Shown: positions 8,111-16,343 of the stretch, piece after piece
Layout: every line of letters begins with the position of its first letter
Numbering within the stretch: position 1 is the stretch's first letter
Made by a program: the position numbers and the translations under genes
NCBI RefSeq assembly: GCF_000381885.1
Contig: NZ_KB907227.1
Span: forward strand, 53,482 to 117,481
DNA: 64,000 bases
Reading direction: 5' to 3'
Origin: Actinomadura atramentaria DSM 43919
GTDB taxonomy: Bacteria; Actinomycetota; Actinomycetes; Streptosporangiales; Streptosporangiaceae
The notes under the pieces: model-generated
Database searches by the model: none
Told to the model about the DNA's origin: nothing
The model's input: the letters and a program-made list of their open reading frames with translations, nothing else

Positions 8111-8979
8111 GCCTCTCTGAGCAGATCACCGAGAAGCTCGACGGTGCGTTCCGGGGTTTCGCTGTCGACGCACAGGCGTTCCATCACCTGCAGGTAGGTG
8201 TCGACGTCGTCGCGCTTGTCGAGGTACATCGCGCCGGTGAGGTTCTCGACGTAGACCACGTCCGGCAGGTCCTGCTCGGGAAAGCGCAGGATGGAGAAGG
8301 CTCCGCCCTCGGCGGCGTGTCCGCCGAAGCGGAACGGCATGATCTGGATGGTCACGTTGGGGAGCTTGGCCATCTTGATGAGATGCTCGAACTGTCCCCG
8401 CATCACCTCCGGGCCGCCGATCGGCCGGCGCAGCGCACCCTCGTCCAGGACGGCCCACAACCGCGGGGCCTCCGGACCGGTGAGCCGCTCCTGCCGCTGG
8501 AGCCGCAGGTCGACGCGCTGCTCGATCTCGTGGTCGGCGGCCCCGGCGTTGCCCTGCCGGATGACGGCGCGGGCGTACCCGTCGGACTGCAGCAGCCCCG
8601 GAACGAACTGCAGTTCGTAGGTACGGATCAGCGCCGCCGACTCCTCCAGGCCCACGTAGGTCTGGAACCAGCCGGGCAGCACGTCGCTGTAGCGGTGCCA
8701 CCAGCCCGGGGTGTTGGCCTCGCGGGCCAACTGCAGCAGCGAGGCGCGTTCGCCCTCGTCGTTGACCCCGTAGAGGGTGAGCAGGTCGTCGACGTCGCGT
8801 TCTTTGAAGCTGACCCGGCCGAGCTCGAGACGGCTGATCTTGGACTCCGACGCCCGGATGACGTATCCGGCGTCCTGACGGCTCACCCCTCGCGCCTCAC
8901 GCAGGCGACGAAGCTGTGAGCCGAGCAGGATCCTGCGGACCGTCGACCCGGTTCCCGACGTCTCTGGAGTCACGCCCAA
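8107..8979 (-). CDS. XRE regulator with DUF5753 domain (WhiJ-like)
   Basis: 290 aa. The N-terminal helix-turn-helix (about residues 20-70, with LRRLREARGVSRQDAGYVI and ASESKISRLELGR) is followed by the long DUF5753 ligand or partner domain (PGWWHRYSDVLPGWFQTYVG, YVENLTGAMYLD). This is the DNA-binding member of WhiJ-type clusters that hold back or time development in streptomycetes. It is coupled to the DUF397 gene downstream and diverges from the anti-sigma-type HATPase. The upstream intergenic region holds a perfect 12-bp palindrome that may be its operator. Confidence 0.9.
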   Translation of the reverse strand: MGVTPETSGTGSTVRRILLGSQLRRLREARGVSRQDAGYVIRASESKISRLELGRVSFKERDVDDLLTLYGVNDEGERASLLQLAREANTPGWWHRYSDVLPGWFQTYVGLEESAALIRTYELQFVPGLLQSDGYARAVIRQGNAGAADHEIEQRVDLRLQRQERLTGPEAPRLWAVLDEGALRRPIGGPEVMRGQFEHLIKMAKLPNVTIQIMPFRFGGHAAEGGAFSILRFPEQDLPDVVYVENLTGAMYLDKRDDVDTYLQVMERLCVDSETPERTVELLGDLLREA

Positions 8980-9090
8980 CCTCCCGGCTACATGGCGGAC
9001 AGCGAACCTAGTGTGCCATTGACCTCAGTGTCCTGGGGGCTCCTCTCTCCGATGCCCGCGCGACCCCGCCGTCCGCCTGTGGAAAGCCAG

Positions 9091-9102
9091 ATGCACGTGC
9101 AT
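9091..9102. promoter_or_regulatory. Palindrome in the XRE/HATPase divergent promoter region
   Basis: ATGCACGTGCAT is a perfect 12-bp palindrome in the 217-bp space between the divergent XRE (8979) and HATPase (9197) genes. On the plus strand it precedes a possible promoter, TTGCAT (9109-9114) and AGGATA (9133-9138) 18 bp apart. A WhiJ-type operator is plausible by position; the promoter call is weak. Confidence 0.4.
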
Positions 9103-9196
9103 TGGGCCTTGCATTCGCACGCTACGATGCGCAGGATAACGCACGAGACTTCCGAGCCACGGCTGCACAACGAGATCACTCTGCGGGGTCCGGGGA

Positions 9197-9832
9197 ATGA
9201 CGTCACGCCACGCGCACGACGACACGCGGTGGAGGGTGGGCTCCGTTGTGGGGCCGCCCGTGGAACCACAGGACCATGCCGTGTACTCAAGTCCGATACC
9301 CGAGTCGTCCGACCTCCCCCCTTCGCTGGACGACGCGCTCGGCCGGCTCATCGACCCGATGGGCCCCGCCGAGACCTACGTGGTGCTCCCCGATCCGGAA
9401 TCGGTCACCGAGGCCCGCCATTTCACGCTGTCCCGCCTGGCCGCTTGGGGCGTTCCCGGGCTCGGGGACGACGTCGGGCTCGTCGTGTCCGAACTCGTCA
9501 CCAACGCGCTCCGGCACGGCGGAACTCCACTGGTGTCGCCGCTGACGCCGCCGCCCGTCCCGCCGCCCGCGCCGCTCGGCCGCGTCCACCGCGGCTTCGC
9601 CGACCCGCTCCGCCCCGCCCCCGCCGTCATCCAGCTCCGCCTGCTGCGGCGCTTCCCGTGGCTGCTGTGCGGGATCACCGACGCCAGCCCCGCCGCGCCC
9701 CGCCGCAAGGAGCCCGACTACATCGCCGAGACGGGCCGCGGCCTGCACCTCGTCGAGTCGTTCACCACGCGCTGGGGCTGGCGCGGCCTGCCGACGGGGA
9801 AAGTGGTCTGGGCGCTGTTCCACGCGCCGTGA
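9197..9832 (+). CDS. HATPase_c_2 anti-sigma-type ATP-binding protein
   Basis: 211 aa; the GHKL ATPase N-box is seen in VVSELVTNALRHGG and the glycine box in GRGLHLVESFTTRWGW. This is the serine-kinase/anti-sigma ATPase type (SpoIIAB/RsbW-like) without a histidine kinase dimerisation domain. Between the two boxes is a Pro-rich insert (PLTPPPVPPPAPLG), longer than in RsbW. It is divergent from the XRE-DUF397 pair, the classical AbaA/WhiJ arrangement, and 128 bp upstream of a BldG-like STAS gene that could be its antagonist. ATG 9197 follows GGGG, but a downstream start is possible. Confidence 0.85.
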   Translation: MTSRHAHDDTRWRVGSVVGPPVEPQDHAVYSSPIPESSDLPPSLDDALGRLIDPMGPAETYVVLPDPESVTEARHFTLSRLAAWGVPGLGDDVGLVVSELVTNALRHGGTPLVSPLTPPPVPPPAPLGRVHRGFADPLRPAPAVIQLRLLRRFPWLLCGITDASPAAPRRKEPDYIAETGRGLHLVESFTTRWGWRGLPTGKVVWALFHAP

Positions 9833-9960
9833 CCGGCTCCGGCCGCGGCCTCGCGCGCGGGCGCGCGCGTAGGGACTGAGGGATAACCGCCGCCGCACCG
9901 GGTACGGGAGGCACCTCCCCCCGCCGAGGCCGAGGAACCCGCCAGCAGAAGGAGCCGTCC

Positions 9961-10329
9961 GTGGAATTCGCCGTCGAGAACCACTCGGAGAAGGACCTGA
10001 CGGTCGTGACGATCCACGGCGAGGTCGACGTCTTCACCAGCCCCGAACTGCGCGAGACCCTGCTGGACCTCATCGACGGCGGCGCACTGCACCTCCTCGT
10101 TGATCTGGGCGACGTGACGTTCCTGGACTCCACCGGACTCGGCGTCCTCGTCGGCGCCTACCACCGGCTGAGATCCCGGTCGGGGAGCATGGCGTTCGCC
10201 TGCGCGAACGAGCGCGTCCGCCGCGTCTTCCACATCACCCAGCTCTCGAAGGTGTTCACCCTCTACCCGTCGCTGGACGAGGCCGTCGCCGCGCGCGCCA
10301 CCGCCGGGTCCGCGCCGTCCGGCGGCTGA
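9961..10329 (+). CDS. BldG-like STAS anti-anti-sigma factor
   Basis: 122 aa from GTG 9961 with AAGGAG 7-8 nt upstream. The STAS fold is evident from VTIHGEVDVFTSPELRE, VDLGDVTFLDSTGLGVLVG and VFTLYPSLDEAV. The serine in LDSTGLG is the residue phosphorylated in SpoIIAA/RsbV/BldG proteins. Sequence and length are close to Streptomyces BldG as I remember it, except for a short Ala/Gly tail. It probably binds an RsbW-like kinase such as the adjacent HATPase protein, and could be dephosphorylated by a SpoIIE-type phosphatase like the one at 23989. Confidence 0.9.
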   Translation: MEFAVENHSEKDLTVVTIHGEVDVFTSPELRETLLDLIDGGALHLLVDLGDVTFLDSTGLGVLVGAYHRLRSRSGSMAFACANERVRRVFHITQLSKVFTLYPSLDEAVAARATAGSAPSGG

Positions 10330-10453
10330 CCGCGCGCGCTTCCGCCGGCCGACGTGGACGGCGCCCCCGGAACGGTACGGTGAGACGGAGATCAAGCCCG
10401 CCTGCGCGGGCGCCTCACCCGCCACCCAACACCGAACCGGACGGGAGCGCTCC

Positions 10454-11710
10454 GTGGCCGATCAGCCGCTGCACGAGCACACGCTCGGCAATGGCCTGCG
10501 CGTCGTGGTCCGCGAGGACCACTTCGTTCCGCTCGCCGCAGTCAACATCTGGTACGGGGTCGGCTCCCGGCACGAGGTCGCGGGCCGCACGGGCCTCGCG
10601 CACCTCTTCGAGCACCTCATGTTCCAGGGCTCGGCGAACGTCGCCGAGGGCGAGCACGCCGCCGTCCTGGAGAGCGCCGGGGCCACCTTCAACGCCAGCA
10701 CGTCGTTCGAGCGCACCAACTACTACGAGACGCTGCCGGTCAGTCACCTCGACCTCGCGCTGTGGCTGGAGGCCGACCGGATGGGCACGCTGCCCGCCGC
10801 GCTCACCCAGGCCAACCTCGACAACCAGCGCGACGTCGTGAAGAACGAGCGCCGACAGCGCTACGACAACCAGCCGTACGGCACCGCGTTCGAGCGGCTG
10901 TGCGCGCTGACGTTCCCCGCCGGGCACCCGTACGCGCACACGCCGATCGGGTCGATGGAGGACCTGGACGCCACCTCGCTGGAGGACTGCGTCTCCTTCT
11001 TCCGCACCTGGTACGCGCCGGGCAACGCGGTGCTGTCCATCGTCGGCGACGTGGACGCGGAGAAGGCCATCGCGTCCGTCGAGCGGTACTTCGGCGGGCT
11101 GCCCGCCGGGCCGACGCCGCCGCCCGCGCGGCCGGGCGGCCTCGGGCCGCTCGGCGAGGTCCGCGGCGAGGACGTCGCCGAGGACGTCCCGTCCCCCGCC
11201 TACTTCGCGATGTTCCCGCTGCCGTCCGACGGCGGCGACGACGTGGAGGCCGCCGAGCTGGCCGTGGAGATCCTCGGCGGCGGCGCCGGCTCGCGGCTGT
11301 ACGACCGGATGGTCCGCCGCGACGAGATCGCCACCGAGGTCTGGGCGGGCGTCACCCGGCTCGCGGGCGGCCCGTCGCTGGCCATCGTGGACGCCATCGG
11401 CCCCGACCCGGCCAAGATCGCCGAGGTGCTGGACGACGAGCTGGCCCGGTTCGCCGCCGAGGGCCCCGACGCCGACGAGGCCGCGCGCGCCGCCGCGCAG
11501 GCCGAGCGGGGCTTCCTGGAGCAGACCGAGACGGTGACCGGCCTGGCCAACGCGCTGTCGGCCAACGCCACCCAGTTCGGCGACCCGGGCCGCGTGTTCA
11601 CCGCGCCGGGCCGCGCAGCGGCCGTCACCGCCGACCAGATCAAGGACATGGCGGGACGCTGGCTCGCGCCGGGCGCCCGCACCGCGCTGACCTACGGAGG
11701 TAACGCGTGA
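10454..11710 (+). CDS. M16B zinc peptidase, catalytic subunit
   Basis: 418 aa; GTG 10454. The inverted zinc motif HLFEH (residues 50-54) and the third ligand glutamate about 77 residues later (VVKNERRQ) mark an active M16 (pitrilysin/insulinase) peptidase. Two alpha/beta repeats follow, as in the mitochondrial processing peptidase beta-type half. The stop codon overlaps the next gene's GTG (GTGA), so the non-catalytic partner is translationally coupled. Together they should form an M16B heterodimeric clamshell degrading unstructured peptides; location is cytoplasmic, as no signal peptide is seen. Confidence 0.9.
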   Translation: MADQPLHEHTLGNGLRVVVREDHFVPLAAVNIWYGVGSRHEVAGRTGLAHLFEHLMFQGSANVAEGEHAAVLESAGATFNASTSFERTNYYETLPVSHLDLALWLEADRMGTLPAALTQANLDNQRDVVKNERRQRYDNQPYGTAFERLCALTFPAGHPYAHTPIGSMEDLDATSLEDCVSFFRTWYAPGNAVLSIVGDVDAEKAIASVERYFGGLPAGPTPPPARPGGLGPLGEVRGEDVAEDVPSPAYFAMFPLPSDGGDDVEAAELAVEILGGGAGSRLYDRMVRRDEIATEVWAGVTRLAGGPSLAIVDAIGPDPAKIAEVLDDELARFAAEGPDADEAARAAAQAERGFLEQTETVTGLANALSANATQFGDPGRVFTAPGRAAAVTADQIKDMAGRWLAPGARTALTYGGNA

Positions 11711-13086
11711 CCGACTCCGGCCTGGCCCTCCAGCCGCGTCCCGTGCCGGGGCCGGTCCCGGCGTGGACGTTCCCGTCCGGCGACCCCGGCCGCGTCCCGG
11801 ACGGCCCCGAGACGCTGCGCGTCGACCTGCCCGGCCGCCGCCTGGCGTCGCTGCGGCTCGTGCTGCAGGCCGGCGCGGGCCGCGAGGCCGCCGGGAAGGA
11901 GGGCGTCGCGACGCTGCTGTCCCGCGCGCTGCTGGAGGGGACGCGGCCCGGCGGCGGCACCGAGCTGACGGCGGCGTTCGAGCGGCTGGGCGCGAGCCTG
12001 TACGCCAGCGCCGACCTGGCCGCGCTGCGGATCGCGCTGGACGCGCCCGTCTCGCGGCTCGCGCCCGCGCTGGAGCTGCTGGCGGCCGTCCTGCGGGACG
12101 CGGCGCTGGACGACGGCGACGTGCGGCGGCTCGTCCGCGAGCGGCTGGACGAGATCGCCCAGGAGGACGCCGACCCCGGCACCCGCGCGATGCGCGAGCT
12201 GCGGGCGGTGCTGTTCCCGCCGGAGTCGCGGGCGCACCTGCCGACCGGCGGCACGCGCGCGTCGGTCACCGGGCTGACCGGCGCGGACGTGCGCGCGTTC
12301 TACGGGTCGGTCGCGCCCGCCGAGGCCGTCGCCGTCCTGGCGGGCGACCTGGCCGGGTCCGGCGCGGACGAGGCGCTGGCCGCCGCCCTCGCGGGCTGGA
12401 CGACGCCGGGCCCGGAGCTGCCCGCCGCCGACGAGCTGCCCCCGGCGGACGCGCCGCGCGTCGTCATCGTGGACCGGCCCGGCTCGGTGCAGACGTACCT
12501 GAGCATCGCGCACGGCGTCCCGGACCGCACCGACGCGGACTGGCCGCTGCTGACCGTCGCCGCGCACGTCCTCGGCGGCGGCCTCACCTCGCGGCTGAAC
12601 GCGCTGCTGCGCGAGGAGAAGGGCTACACCTACGGCGTGCGCGCGGGGCTGCTGCGGATGCGCGGCCGGGGCGTGTTCATCGCGCAGGGCTCGGTCCACA
12701 CCGAGGTCACGGCGGACGCCGTCGCGGACGGGCTGGCGGTGCTGCGCAGCGTCGCCGCGGACGGCATCGGCGACGACGAGTGCGCCGCGTCGGTGCGGGC
12801 CCTGGCCGACCGCGCGCCCGCCGAGTACGAGACGGCCCGCGCGGTCGCCGCCGAGCTGGCGGACGCCGCCGCGAGCGGGCTCGGCTCGGGCTACCCGGCC
12901 GCGTACCTGGCGGCGGTGCGGGCGGCGACGCCGGACGCGGTCGCGCGCGCGTACACCGGTCGGGTGGACACCGACGCGCTGACCGTCGTCGCGGTCGGCG
13001 ACGCGGCGCAGATCCGCGAGCCGCTGGAGCGGCTCGGCCACGGCCCGGTGACGGTGACCGCCCCGGAGGCCGCCGGGGCGGAGTGA
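11707..13086 (+). CDS. M16B peptidase, non-catalytic subunit
   Basis: 459 aa, starting within the stop of the catalytic subunit. At the position of HxxEH it has GREAAGKEGVATLL, so the zinc site is lost. It keeps the substrate-binding Arg/Tyr segment (TSRLNALLREEKGYTYGVRA) needed by the partner. This division of labour is the standard for heterodimeric M16B enzymes. The N-terminal ~50 residues before the first strand are Pro/Gly-rich. No alternative function is needed. Confidence 0.9.
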   Translation: MTDSGLALQPRPVPGPVPAWTFPSGDPGRVPDGPETLRVDLPGRRLASLRLVLQAGAGREAAGKEGVATLLSRALLEGTRPGGGTELTAAFERLGASLYASADLAALRIALDAPVSRLAPALELLAAVLRDAALDDGDVRRLVRERLDEIAQEDADPGTRAMRELRAVLFPPESRAHLPTGGTRASVTGLTGADVRAFYGSVAPAEAVAVLAGDLAGSGADEALAAALAGWTTPGPELPAADELPPADAPRVVIVDRPGSVQTYLSIAHGVPDRTDADWPLLTVAAHVLGGGLTSRLNALLREEKGYTYGVRAGLLRMRGRGVFIAQGSVHTEVTADAVADGLAVLRSVAADGIGDDECAASVRALADRAPAEYETARAVAAELADAAASGLGSGYPAAYLAAVRAATPDAVARAYTGRVDTDALTVVAVGDAAQIREPLERLGHGPVTVTAPEAAGAE

Positions 13087-13163
13087 CGCGCCTGAACGAA
13101 CATCTCACCCGAATGATCTCCAAACGGGATGCATCGGATGGCAGGGTGGTGCCCGGCTGCTAA

Positions 13164-13181
13164 GGCGGGGACCACCCCGCC
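13164..13181 (+). terminator. GC hairpin after the M16 operon
   Basis: GGCGGGG-ACCA-CCCCGCC, a perfect 7-bp stem, lies 78 nt after the M16 stop and 22 nt before the spo0M start. With no T-run it may terminate the upstream operon or be part of the spo0M leader. Confidence 0.35.
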
Positions 13182-13202
13182 GTCAGGTGAGAGGGGCCTC
13201 GG

Positions 13203-15152
13203 GTGTCCTACGGACCGATGGCGGACGGGCGCGCGCCCGGCGGGATCGGCGTCGACGCGCTCCTGAGCGGGTCGGGCTGCCATCCGGGCGGGGTCGTCGC
13301 CGGGAAGGTCCGGCTGCGCGGCGACGCCGCCTGCGACGTCCGGCACGTCACGATCGCCCTCATGCCGCTCATGGCGGACGCGCGCGGCGGGTATACGGCC
13401 GGGCCCGAGGTCTACCGGGGCGCGCTCACGCGGGCGTTCCGGCTGGAGGCGGGCGCGGAGCGGGAGCTGGCGTTCTCGATTCCGCTGCCGTACGAGCTGC
13501 CGTTCACGACCGTCCTCGGGCGGGAGCTGCCGGGCTTCACCCTGGGGCTCCGCACCGAGGTCGACGTCGCGGACGGGGCCGACGCCCACGACGTCGACCC
13601 GATCTCGGTGGAGCCGCTGCGGTCGCAGCAGCACGTGCTCGCGGCGGTGTCCCGGCTGGGGTTCCGCATCGACTCGGTGGCGTTCGAGCGGGCCGCGCTG
13701 CCGGGCGTCACCCGGCATCTGCCGTTCCACCAGGAGATCGGGCTGACGCCGCCGGACGCGTTCCGGGGGCTGCTGGACCGGGTGGCGCTCTCGTTCGTCG
13801 CGAGCCCGCGCGCCGTCGTCTTCAAACTGCGCGCCGAGGGCCGGGACGCGCCGGACGACGCGTTCGGCGTCTTCGAGACGGGCCACGCCGAGGCGGCCGA
13901 GACGGACTGGCCGGCGCTCCTCCGCGACTGGCTGACCTCCGCGACCCGCCTTCCCCACTCCGCCGCCGCGCCTTCCCCGGGCGCCCCGACCCCGCCCCCG
14001 GACGGCCCGCCCGGCTACGGCGGCCCCGGCGCATACGGCCCACCGGACGGCCCCGGCGCTTACGGCGCGGCCGGCTACGGCGGCCCGAACGAATACGGCG
14101 GCGCTGGCAGCCCGAACGAGTACGGCGACCTTGGCAGCCCCGGCGGCCCGGCCGGCCTGCACGAATACGGCGGGCCGGGCGGCCCCGCCGAGCACGGCGC
14201 GGCCGGATACGGCCGGCCGGGTCAAGCCCCGGCCGCCCACGGTTCCCCGCCATACGGACCGGCCGGCTACGCCCCGGCGGAACACGGGCCGGCGGGCTAC
14301 GCGGGCGCGCCCCCGCCGCTCCCCGCCGCCTTCGGCGGCCGCCACGGCGAACCCGGCCGCGCCGCCGGAGACCCCCCGCCCTTCGGCCCAGAAGCCGTCC
14401 CACCCCCGTTCCCCCCGCCCCCGCCGGGCGTTCCCGGCGACCCATCGTCCCTCCCACCCCCGCCCCCGGGCGTGCCGCCGCACGGCGCGATCCCCAGCGG
14501 CATGCCCGGCGTCACGCCCGGCGCCGCTCATGGCGCAGTGCCCGGCGGCCCGCTCCGTGCCGCGCACGGCGCGCTGCCCGGCGGGCCGCCCGGAGCTGCG
14601 CCCGGCGCCCTCCCCGGTGGGATGCCCGGTGGCCTGCCCGGCGCGGCGCACAGCGGGATGCCCGGGGCGGCGCGCGGTGGGCCGGCGTTCGGGGGGCCCG
14701 CGTCGCCGCCGCCGTTCCCCGGCCCTGGGGGTGCGCCCGTCGCACCGCCCGGTGGGGTGGGCGGTGCGCCTTATCCGCCGCCGGGCGGGCCGGCGGGCGG
14801 GTCGGCGGGGCGTGTGCCGCCGTTCGCGCCGCCGGGGCAGGCGCCGCCCGGGTTCCCGCCCGGCTACCCGCCGCCCGGGCCGCACCGCGCGCCGCACGCC
14901 GGGCCCGTCCCGCCGCCGCCGTACCCGCGCGCGGCACCGCCCGCGTACCCGCCGCCCGCGCCCGTCCCGCCGCCGTACCCGCCGGGCCGGTACGGCCACG
15001 CGCCCGCCCCGTACTACCCGCGCTACGGGCACCACGTGGGCCCCCACACGGGCGAGTGGATCGCGGCCGGGGTCGTCGGCGTGGCCGCCGCCGGGGTCGC
15101 CATCGGCGTCGCGGACGGCCTCGCGGACGCGCTCGGCGACCTGTTCGGCTGA
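13203..15152 (+). CDS. Spo0M-family sporulation-control protein with long Gly/Pro/Tyr tail
   Basis: 649 aa from GTG 13203, with GAGAGGGG upstream. Residues 1 to about 250 form the arrestin-like Spo0M fold (VDALLSGSGCHPGGVVAGKVRLRG, VYRGALTRAFRLEAGAE, IPLPYELPFT). Bacillus Spo0M is about 258 aa, so the remaining ~400 residues are an extension: first tyrosine-glycine repeats of the EYGG/GYGGP type, then Pro/Gly-rich sequence with many GAxPGG units, then a hydrophobic C-terminal segment (WIAAGVVGVAAAGVAIGVADG). The tail is probably disordered and may tether the protein to a membrane. Spo0M affects sporulation and cell-wall integrity in Bacillus; its role here is inferred. Confidence 0.8.
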   Translation: MSYGPMADGRAPGGIGVDALLSGSGCHPGGVVAGKVRLRGDAACDVRHVTIALMPLMADARGGYTAGPEVYRGALTRAFRLEAGAERELAFSIPLPYELPFTTVLGRELPGFTLGLRTEVDVADGADAHDVDPISVEPLRSQQHVLAAVSRLGFRIDSVAFERAALPGVTRHLPFHQEIGLTPPDAFRGLLDRVALSFVASPRAVVFKLRAEGRDAPDDAFGVFETGHAEAAETDWPALLRDWLTSATRLPHSAAAPSPGAPTPPPDGPPGYGGPGAYGPPDGPGAYGAAGYGGPNEYGGAGSPNEYGDLGSPGGPAGLHEYGGPGGPAEHGAAGYGRPGQAPAAHGSPPYGPAGYAPAEHGPAGYAGAPPPLPAAFGGRHGEPGRAAGDPPPFGPEAVPPPFPPPPPGVPGDPSSLPPPPPGVPPHGAIPSGMPGVTPGAAHGAVPGGPLRAAHGALPGGPPGAAPGALPGGMPGGLPGAAHSGMPGAARGGPAFGGPASPPPFPGPGGAPVAPPGGVGGAPYPPPGGPAGGSAGRVPPFAPPGQAPPGFPPGYPPPGPHRAPHAGPVPPPPYPRAAPPAYPPPAPVPPPYPPGRYGHAPAPYYPRYGHHVGPHTGEWIAAGVVGVAAAGVAIGVADGLADALGDLFG

Positions 15153-15259
15153 TCCCCCGGCCCGGCGAGCCGGGCGTTCCGGACGAGATGCACGTGTGTG
15201 TCGGCCGATCCCCCGCCGGATGGCTAGGGTCGGACGCAGCCCCGCCCCCGAGGAGCCAC

Positions 15260-16114
15260 ATGACGACCGTCATCCTGGTCCTGCTGTGCCTGGCCATCGC
15301 CGGACGCGAGATGTACCTCGCGTCCGACAAGCGCCTCCCCCGCGCACAGGAGGAACTGCGCAGACTGCGCAAACAGGTGACCGAGCTGGCCGCCCGCCAG
15401 GACGCGCTGGAGCGCGAGCCCGTCCCGACGGCGCTGCCCGAGCCGCCCCCGCCCGTCCCCGACGACCGGACCGCCGAGCGGCTCGACCGCCTGGAGGCCC
15501 GGGTCGACGCGGTCGCGGCGCGCCTCGACGGCCTCGACCTGGACCGCGACGCCCGGCACGCGCTGGCCCGCTCCCTGGACGCCGTCGAGCAGGACGTCGG
15601 CGAACTCCACCAGGAGATGCTGGAGCGGCTGGCCCGCCAGGAGGGCGTGGTGTCCGGGCTGCTGCTCAGCGAGGAGGGCGAGGCCGAGGCGCTGCTCGCG
15701 GAGCTGTACGAGCGGTGCGCCGCCGAGTACGGGCTGCGGGTGCGGGTCCGCGACCAGTACACGGCGCACGGCGCGGGCGGCGCGGCGTTCCACGGGACGT
15801 CCTACCACCTGTCGGGCCGCCGCCCCGAGGCGCTGGCGGACGAGCTGTTCGCGTTCGCGCGCGGCATGTACGACCCGCGCGACCCGTCCGCGCTGGCCGC
15901 GCTCCTCACCGAGCTCGCGCAGCTCCACGGCGGCGCGGTCGCCCGCATCGGCCCGTGGGCCGCCGTCCGCGCCCCCGGCGCGCTCCTGTGCGGCCTCCTG
16001 CCCGACGACGACGCCCGTCCCGTCCCCACCGAACCCTGGGAACTCGCCGCCCAACTGCGGGAACTCCCCGAAGACCAGCAGTGCGACCTGACCTGGCTGA
16101 CCGCCGAGCCCTAG
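15260..16114 (+). CDS. Membrane-anchored coiled-coil protein of unknown function
   Basis: 284 aa from ATG 15260 (GAGGAG 5-6 nt upstream). The first ~16 residues are hydrophobic (VILVLLCLAIAG), probably a membrane anchor, followed by a charged coiled coil to about residue 140 interrupted by a Pro-rich spacer. The C-terminal ~140 residues are globular (ELYERCAAEYGLRVRVRDQY, ELFAFARGMYDP, IGPWAAVRAPGALLCGLL). I do not recognise the family. It is followed by the intergenic repeat and a terminator. Confidence 0.7.
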   Translation: MTTVILVLLCLAIAGREMYLASDKRLPRAQEELRRLRKQVTELAARQDALEREPVPTALPEPPPPVPDDRTAERLDRLEARVDAVAARLDGLDLDRDARHALARSLDAVEQDVGELHQEMLERLARQEGVVSGLLLSEEGEAEALLAELYERCAAEYGLRVRVRDQYTAHGAGGAAFHGTSYHLSGRRPEALADELFAFARGMYDPRDPSALAALLTELAQLHGGAVARIGPWAAVRAPGALLCGLLPDDDARPVPTEPWELAAQLRELPEDQQCDLTWLTAEP

Positions 16115-16140
16115 GCGGTGTTTCAAAGTACCGGCCCACG

Positions 16141-16264
16141 GCCCTCGCCTGGCGGCTCGGGCCTCACCGGGCCTGTGCGAGCGCGGCATCGCTTCGCGAT
16201 CTGGACGGCGAAGCTCGCCTCCGGCGTCGCTTCACCGGACAGTCAACGCACTCGCGCTGTGGCT
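16141..16264. repeat. Dispersed intergenic repeat, copy A
   Basis: A ~124-bp segment 26 nt after a stop codon whose first 22 bases are identical to 42851-42872. It then shares GCATCGCTTCGCG followed by a TCT (16186-16202 versus 42880-42896), and ends in TCGCG-TGTGG like copy B. The central parts differ in sequence and length. Internal self-complementary GC stretches (TTCGCGA; GGCGAAGC) suggest a folded RNA or a REP-like element. Confidence 0.6.
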
Positions 16265-16299
16265 GAGGCACTCTGAGGCAGGCCCTGGCCGGGGAACGC

Positions 16300-16339
16300 G
16301 CCGAGACCCCCATCCCCTAGCAGGGCGGGGGCTCGCGGC
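16300..16339 (+). terminator. Imperfect intrinsic terminator
   Basis: GCCGAGACCCCC (16300-16311) can pair imperfectly with GGGGGCTCGCGGC (16327-16339), and CTTTCT follows on the plus strand. It lies between convergent genes and immediately downstream of repeat copy A. Confidence 0.5.
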
Positions 16340-16343
16340 CTTT

